This document shows, in pieces, positions 59,370 through 64,000 of a stretch of 64,000 bases of DNA; position 1 is the stretch's first letter; every line of letters begins with the position of its first letter. The position numbers were made by a program, and so were the translations under genes. Below the pieces are notes generated by a model, which was given only the letters and a program-made list of their open reading frames with translations, was not told where the DNA came from and ran no database searches. Origin of the DNA: Rhizobium sp. RU33A (lineage in GTDB: Bacteria; Pseudomonadota; Alphaproteobacteria; Rhizobiales; Rhizobiaceae); assembly GCF_900156055.1 (NCBI RefSeq), contig NZ_FTMQ01000002.1, forward strand, positions 434,001 through 498,000, in the 5' to 3' direction.

Positions 59370-60887
59370 TTGACCGCACAGATTCTACTCATCGATGAAG
59401 ATGCCGCCGAGCGCCGCAGCATGAAGGCTGCTATAGAAGCGCACGGCCATGCCGTTCATGTCGCCGACACCGCGCCTGCGGGTCTCGAACTCTTCCGCCG
59501 CCAATCCGAGCAAGTCGGTGTGGTGGTGCTCGACGTCACGTCCGCAGACGGCCTGAACCCCAGCGTCATTCCCATGCTCGCCGAGATCAATCCGAGCGTG
59601 CCCGTCATCGTCTGCACCACCCAAGGCGCGACCGAAACCGCGCTCAACGCCGTGCGTGCGGGCGCCTTTGACTTCCTCGTCAAGCCGATCGCCCAGGAGC
59701 GGCTGATCGGTGCCATCGAATCGGCACTGAAGATCCATCGCACCAGCCTGCAGGGCCGCACGCCGCGCCGGGCCCGCAGCGGCGCGGTCAGCTTTTCCGA
59801 CGTCGTTGCCGCGAGTGCGGCCATGTCGCGCGTCGTGGAACTTGGTCGTCGGGCAGCGCAGTCGATGATCCCCGTGATGCTCGAAGGGGAAGCCGGCGTC
59901 GGCAAGGAACTCGTGGCGCGCGCCATCCATGCCGCCAGCGATCGGTCGTCCCGTCCGTTCGTTTCGGTCAACTGCAATGCCATCTCGCCCGCGCAGATTG
60001 AAGACGTGTTGTTCGGCAACGAAACCCAGACAGGCAAGGTTGCCGAGGCCGAGGGTGGCACGCTTTTCATCGAGGAGATCAGCGAGTTGCCGCCGGTCGG
60101 CCAGATGCGCCTGCTTGAAATCGTGCAGTCCGGCGAGGTGCATCGCAGCGGACAGACCAAGCCCTTGAAGGCCAATGTCCGTCTGGTCCTGGCGACCAAC
60201 AAGGACCTGATCGAGGAGGTCAAGGCCGGACGTTTCCGCGAGGATCTCTACTACCGGGTCAACGTCTTTCCGATCACCATTGCCGCGCTCCGCCGCCGTA
60301 AGGAGGATATTCCGCATCTGATACGGGCCTTCGTCGAACGTTTTTCGCTCGAGCAGCGCCTGCCGCGGACCCTGCAGGTCGAATCCTCCGCGCTGGCCCT
60401 GCTGACCTCATTCGACTGGCCGGGCAATACGCGCCAGCTTGAGAACGCGATCTTCCGCGCCGTTGTTCTGGCGGAGGGCGTCAGTCTCAAGGAAAGTGAC
60501 TTTCCGCAGATCGCAGCGCAGGTCACCGGCCATCGAAGTGCCGTCGGCGGCAGCGAGGCGCAGGCCGTCGTGTATGAGCCGAGCCCGATCGCCAAGGTTC
60601 AGGCCGCCCTTGCCGAGCGTGCAGCGAGCTTCAGCGGCGGCCAGTCGGCTCCATCCACAGGTTTTCAGGGATCGGCATCCGGCAATGTCATCGTCAGCAC
60701 AGACGAGGCCGGCAATGTGCGCAAGCTAGCGGAGATCGAGGAGGAGCTGATCCGCTTCGCGCTGAAATTCTATCGCGGCCAGATGAGCCAAGTCGCCCGG
60801 AAGCTCGGCATCGGGCGGTCCACGCTCTACCGCAAGCTCAAGGATTACGGAATCGATCCCGACGATCCGCAGAAGGATGCCGCTTGA
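59370..60887 (+). CDS. NtrC-like response regulator lacking the GAFTGA loop
   Basis: 505 residues from a TTG start at 59370 (GGGGAG upstream). Receiver domain (1-123) with acids Asp9 and Asp11, phospho-acceptor Asp55 and Lys105. AAA+ domain from about 140 with Walker A GEAGVGKE (173-180), but the sigma54-contact loop is missing: after LFG (214-216) the text runs NETQTGKVAEAEGG with no GAFTGA. Walker B reads FIEEI, with Glu235 where Asp is usual. The arginine-finger region REDLYYRVNVF and a Fis-type HTH (about 475-500, ARKLGIGRSTLYRKL) are kept. It probably regulates without sigma54, as HupR-like proteins do. Expressed upstream of a DUF882 gene. Confidence 0.88.
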   Translation: MTAQILLIDEDAAERRSMKAAIEAHGHAVHVADTAPAGLELFRRQSEQVGVVVLDVTSADGLNPSVIPMLAEINPSVPVIVCTTQGATETALNAVRAGAFDFLVKPIAQERLIGAIESALKIHRTSLQGRTPRRARSGAVSFSDVVAASAAMSRVVELGRRAAQSMIPVMLEGEAGVGKELVARAIHAASDRSSRPFVSVNCNAISPAQIEDVLFGNETQTGKVAEAEGGTLFIEEISELPPVGQMRLLEIVQSGEVHRSGQTKPLKANVRLVLATNKDLIEEVKAGRFREDLYYRVNVFPITIAALRRRKEDIPHLIRAFVERFSLEQRLPRTLQVESSALALLTSFDWPGNTRQLENAIFRAVVLAEGVSLKESDFPQIAAQVTGHRSAVGGSEAQAVVYEPSPIAKVQAALAERAASFSGGQSAPSTGFQGSASGNVIVSTDEAGNVRKLAEIEEELIRFALKFYRGQMSQVARKLGIGRSTLYRKLKDYGIDPDDPQKDAA

Positions 60888-60916
60888 TTTGCCTCAACCG
60901 TTCGATGTTAACTCTG

Positions 60917-60938
60917 GGGTAAGCTTAATCGCTTACCC
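60917..60938. repeat. Inverted repeat after the NtrC-like gene
   Basis: GGGTAAGC-N6-GCTTACCC (60917-60924, 60931-60938), 29 bases past the stop and without a T run. It is a better candidate operator or weak structure than a terminator. Confidence 0.5.
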
Positions 60939-61075
60939 AAGGGCTAAGCATTTGTTAGGCAAGCGTTCACCATAAAGGGATAGCTTGTGCGGATGTGGCA
61001 AATTTGCCATGGTATGACCGCATTTGACGTTCAATTCGGTTGGCGTGGGACGTAGTCTTTCGGACGGGGATTGCA

Positions 61076-62920
61076 TTGCAGGCATCGCAGGACATCAGCG
61101 CGCTCTATGGACAAAACGAGCGCAAAATCCGGCTTGCGTCTGCACAGTCGGTGAGCCGGCTGTTGTCTTCGCTGTTTGCCGCCCTTCTCATGAGCTTCTG
61201 CTTCCTGCTCGGCAACGCCGCTTCAGCGCGTGCCGAGAGCCGCACACTCAACATCGAATTCGTGCACACCGGCGAACGCGCTTCGATCACCTTCAAGCGC
61301 AATGGCCGCTACGACCCCAAGGGTCTGAAACAGCTCAATTATATTCTCCGTGACTGGCGTCGCAACGAGCCGACGAAGATGGACCCGCGCCTCTTCGACC
61401 TCGTCTGGGAGGTTTATCGCCAGTCGCGTGCCAAGGGCTATATCAAGGTCGTCTCGGCCTATCGGTCGCCGGCGACGAACAACATGCTGCGTTCGCGCTC
61501 CAAGGGTGTCGCGAAGGAAAGCCAGCACATGCGCGGCACCGCGATGGACTTTTATATCCCCGGTGTTCCGCTGAAGACGCTGCGCGAAATCGGCGTGAAG
61601 ATGCAGGCCGGCGGCGTCGGCTTTTATCCGAATTCCGGCTCGCCTTTCGTTCATATGGACGTGGCCGGTGTACGCGCCTGGCCGCGCATGAACCGCCAGG
61701 ATCTCGTCCGTCTGTTCCCCGACGGCAAGACCGTCCACATTCCCTCCGACGGCAAGCCGCTGCCGGGCTACCAGCAGGCGCTCGCCGAATACAAGCGCCG
61801 TGTCGCATCCGGCAACACCGTGATGATCGCCGAGGAAAAGTCCTCCTCGCGTCCGCGCAACTTCCTCGCGATGCTGTTTGGCGGTGGTGATGAGGATGAA
61901 GTCGAGGACGTGCCGGAACCCGCCGCGCGTCCGGCAACGGCCCGGCCGCAGCCTGTACCTGCTGCGCCGCGCCAGCAGCCGGTCGGCGCGGCACAAGACC
62001 CGGTCATGGTCGCCAATGCACTCCCGGGCGTTGATGCTGCCGATGCGCCCGTCCCGCAGGCCCGTCCTTCGCTTCGCCCGGCTGATAACAGTCTTGCCGT
62101 TGCGCTTTATCAGCCGCCGCGCAATGCCGCAGAAGATGCCCTGCAGCAGGTCGCAAGTGGCGTGCCCACGCCGGCCAGCGCGCCGTCTGATGAATTTCCC
62201 GATCTCGCCTCGGTGAACGTGCCCGTACCGACGCTTCTGAATGCGCGTCCTGGTGCTGGTCCGACCGAAGGCGTGATGACGGCCTCGATCGATCCGAGCT
62301 CGGAAGCCATGCTTCTGGCTGAGGGAATGGCCGTACCGGTTCCGGCAGCCCGTCCGCAGGTCGCCGAGGCGCTGCTGGCCTCAGCCCAGGCGGAAGCCGA
62401 AGCGGAAGTCGACGAAGTGGAACAAGCGATCCTGTCGCCGGAAGCTGCTGCAGCGCTTGAAGACAGCACTGTGCCGGAAATGGCCGCGCCGATCCCGTCG
62501 AGCGCGCCCGCTCAGGCCGAACTTCGTGCCGCACCTGCACCGGCTGCAAAGCCCGTCGAGGTGGCCGCGATCCCGCCGCAACAGGAAGCCAGTGTCGAGT
62601 CGACCACGCAATTTGGCGACATGTTCGATGCGCCGTCCGAACCTGTGGCGGATGCCGATGCGGCGCTGCCGAAGAAGGGCGGTCGTCCGGGACAGGAAGA
62701 TGCAGAGCGCGCGCACATGGCCATGTATGGCGGCACCCAGCTGACCAAGAACATGATCGAGCAGTGGGCGCTGAATCAGGGCAAGTTTGAATCCGTCGCC
62801 AAGCCGGTGAAAGCACCTCGCGTCGTGTCCCGTTCGCTCGTGGCACCCCCGACTGCTGTTCCGGACGGGTTCCGCCTCGATGCCACCACGGTCGATCCGA
62901 GCCGCTTCGGCGCTCCCTGA
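61076..62920 (+). CDS. Exported DUF882 (YcbK/peptidase M15-like) protein with long Pro/Ala tail
   Basis: 614 residues from a TTG at 61076 (GGGG upstream); the start is uncertain and a downstream GTG near the signal is possible. Signal segment SRLLSSLFAALLMSFCFLLGNAASARA ends near residue 55. The DUF882 domain (about 60-230) carries the M15-type zinc ligands: SAYRSPATN, SQHMRGTAMDF (His/Asp) and FVHMDVAGVRAW (His). It is a candidate murein peptidase. Residues 270-600 are low-complexity Pro/Ala/Glu with no known domain. Confidence 0.87.
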   Translation: MQASQDISALYGQNERKIRLASAQSVSRLLSSLFAALLMSFCFLLGNAASARAESRTLNIEFVHTGERASITFKRNGRYDPKGLKQLNYILRDWRRNEPTKMDPRLFDLVWEVYRQSRAKGYIKVVSAYRSPATNNMLRSRSKGVAKESQHMRGTAMDFYIPGVPLKTLREIGVKMQAGGVGFYPNSGSPFVHMDVAGVRAWPRMNRQDLVRLFPDGKTVHIPSDGKPLPGYQQALAEYKRRVASGNTVMIAEEKSSSRPRNFLAMLFGGGDEDEVEDVPEPAARPATARPQPVPAAPRQQPVGAAQDPVMVANALPGVDAADAPVPQARPSLRPADNSLAVALYQPPRNAAEDALQQVASGVPTPASAPSDEFPDLASVNVPVPTLLNARPGAGPTEGVMTASIDPSSEAMLLAEGMAVPVPAARPQVAEALLASAQAEAEAEVDEVEQAILSPEAAAALEDSTVPEMAAPIPSSAPAQAELRAAPAPAAKPVEVAAIPPQQEASVESTTQFGDMFDAPSEPVADADAALPKKGGRPGQEDAERAHMAMYGGTQLTKNMIEQWALNQGKFESVAKPVKAPRVVSRSLVAPPTAVPDGFRLDATTVDPSRFGAP

Positions 62921-62939
62921 TCTCCAGCTCTTCGCGATT

Positions 62940-62977
62940 GCAGACAAAAAGAAACCCGCCGGATCGGCGGGTTTTTT
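62940..62977. terminator. Bidirectional terminator between the DUF882 and gapR genes
   Basis: Ten-base stem (62952-62961 with 62965-62974) followed by GTTTTTTG on the plus strand and TTTCTTTTTG on the minus strand. Confidence 0.9.
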
Positions 62978-62998
62978 GTTGGTCACGATGCGCCTGCC

Positions 62999-63265
62999 TC
63001 AGCCTTCCGGCGGGCTCTCGATCATGCCGAGCGCGTGCAGGTAGGTGTCGAGGATCAGATCCTCTTCCATGCGCTCCTGGTCGTCCTTCTTGCGAAGCGC
63101 GATGACCTTCTTGAGGATCTTCGTGTCGAAGCCCATGGACTTGGCTTCGCCGTAGACATCCTTGATGTCGTCGGCGATGGTCTTCTTTTCTTCTTCCAGG
63201 CGCTCGATGCGTTCGACAAAGGCACGGAGCTGGTCGCGGGCGACGCCGTGAGCGGCATCAGACAT
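62999..63265 (-). CDS. gapR: GapR, nucleoid-associated protein (DUF2312)
   Basis: 88 residues from the ATG ending at 63265 (GGAGATTGCCC upstream; a TTG two codons earlier is less likely). Almost entirely helical, with the DUF2312 motif [49 protein letters not shown]. The Caulobacter homologue GapR binds overtwisted AT-rich DNA ahead of replication and transcription and stimulates topoisomerases. Same role inferred. Divergent operon partners are absent. Confidence 0.92.
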   Translation of the reverse strand: MSDAAHGVARDQLRAFVERIERLEEEKKTIADDIKDVYGEAKSMGFDTKILKKVIALRKKDDQERMEEDLILDTYLHALGMIESPPEG

Positions 63266-63370
63266 GGGCAATCTCCTTCATTGCGGGGATGGCATTCTCG
63301 GGATGGTTTTCGTGGCGTCCACGTGCCGCGAAGCAGCGTCCGCGTCAAGTCCCAAAGCTTGAGGGACGCG

Positions 63371-63676
63371 TCATTCCTTCGGGCGGTTCTCTTCGAAGGC
63401 TTGCTGCTGATCGGCGCTTGCCTCGCGCTGATTGAGCGACTTCCATTCGTCGTAGGGCATGCCGTAGACGATCTCGCGGCTTTCGTCCTTGGTGAGGTCG
63501 AGGCCACTTTCCTTGGCGGCGTCGAGATACCAGTTGGACAGACAGTTTCGGCAGAAGCCGGCAAGGTTCATGAGGTCGATGTTCTGGACGTCGGGACGAT
63601 TGCGCAGATGGGATACGAGCCGGCGAAAGGCGGCCGCTTCGAGTTCGGTCTGTTGGTCCTTGGTCGGGAGCGTCAT
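63371..63676 (-). CDS. DUF1244 family protein
   Basis: 101 residues, small soluble helical protein with a conserved FCRNCLSNWY cysteine pair near residues 42-45 and the segment VYGMPYDEWKSLNQ. Function unknown. It follows the amidohydrolase gene closely (about a dozen bases) and precedes gapR by about 105, in the same direction. Confidence 0.88.
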   Translation of the reverse strand: MTLPTKDQQTELEAAAFRRLVSHLRNRPDVQNIDLMNLAGFCRNCLSNWYLDAAKESGLDLTKDESREIVYGMPYDEWKSLNQREASADQQQAFEENRPKE

Positions 63677-63687
63677 GCTGTCCTCCT

Positions 63688-64000
63688 TCAGGGCGCGATG
63701 GGTTGGGCGGGGTAGGGTCCGGTGCGCGAGGCATGAATTTCATACTCGTGCAGCATCGGGTCGGCATTGAGGCGTTCGAAGATCGGCGCGAGGCGATCGG
63801 CCCAGGTGGAGACGCCGGCATCGTCGGCGATCAGATCCTGGCGCACTTCGAGAAGCGCATGCGGAATACCCGTGATCATGCAGTGACGATACATCGTGTC
63901 GCCCTTCAAGGCGCCATCATAGGGTTCGTTATCGCCGACGAGGACATCACCCGATGCCTCCAGACCTTCGATCAGTGGGCGCACGGCGCGGGCGTCGGTG
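63688..64000 (-). CDS. N-formylglutamate amidohydrolase (partial, 5' end outside)
   Basis: C-terminal 103 residues only; the frame is open to the right edge (TDARAVRPLIEGLEASGDVLVGDNEPYDG). The text HCMITGIPHALLEVRQDLIADDAGVSTWADRLAPIFERL is typical of the N-formylglutamate amidohydrolase family in rhizobia, which lies next to DUF1244 and gapR there. A second, distinct member is at 22707-23582. Confidence 0.85.
   Translation of the reverse strand, partial: TDARAVRPLIEGLEASGDVLVGDNEPYDGALKGDTMYRHCMITGIPHALLEVRQDLIADDAGVSTWADRLAPIFERLNADPMLHEYEIHASRTGPYPAQPIAP

Overview
The window reads as chromosomal DNA of a Rhizobiaceae alphaproteobacterium (Rhizobium/Agrobacterium/Ensifer group). The markers are a glgP-glgB-glgC-glgA-pgm glycogen operon, the CpdR and GapR cell-cycle proteins, a Brucella-type Omp10 lipoprotein, homospermidine synthase, an MmgR/suhB-type small RNA and a ROSE-like thermometer before a small heat-shock gene. 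Coding is dense, GC is high and operons are tight. No insertion sequence, prophage, CRISPR array or rRNA was seen.

Layout. 1-1560: arsenic operon (arsR-arsC-aquaglyceroporin, minus strand) that runs off the left edge. 1563-10646: glycogen operon, minus strand, ending in a clear terminator. 10847-12182: a TadG-like vWA protein. 12267-18946: a three-gene minus-strand operon (transglutaminase/DUF2126 fusion, circularly permuted ATP-grasp/Alpha-E fusion, transglutaminase) whose substrate is not evident. 19079-20506: mannose-1-phosphate guanylyltransferase, divergent from a fumarylacetoacetase-family gene and a Cys-cluster protein. 21935-22508: tRNA-Val(GAC) and cpdR. 22707-25687: an N-formylglutamate amidohydrolase, an MmgR-like sRNA, a HisN-type phosphatase and a lysophospholipase. 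25953-26557: RpoH-like promoter, ROSE-like leader and hsp20. 26586-29251: a copper-type bufferin RiPP operon (bufA, bufB, bufC, DoxX). 29397-37166: threonine aldolase and the GOGAT genes gltB-gltD. 37187-45007: a degenerate SGNH protein, a lytic transglycosylase, galU, a beta-barrel porin, kdsD, and an NfeD/SPFH pair. 45130-47830: a chemoreceptor and a secreted PDC-like partner. 48185-53495: hemH, a 5'-nucleotidase with LysM, omp10 and homospermidine synthase. 53638-59116: heme-dependent demethylase-like protein, a decayed parDE-type module, YciI, pabC/pabB and pepF. 59370-62977: an NtrC-like regulator without the GAFTGA loop and a DUF882 protein. 62999-64000: gapR, DUF1244 and a second N-formylglutamate amidohydrolase, cut by the right edge.

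Common themes are carbon storage and sugar-nucleotide supply (glg genes, pgm, galU, manC), nitrogen assimilation (GOGAT, N-formylglutamate hydrolases), envelope construction (kdsD, porin, Omp10, lytic transglycosylase), metal stress (arsenic, bufferin) and cell-cycle control (CpdR, GapR). The points most worth a second look are the bufferin operon with its intercistronic hairpin and upstream palindrome, the transglutaminase/ATP-grasp ligase operon, the MmgR-like RNA, the ROSE-like leader, a toxin gene broken by one stop codon, the GAFTGA-less regulator, and a 39-base inverted repeat at the probable 5' end of the gltB message.
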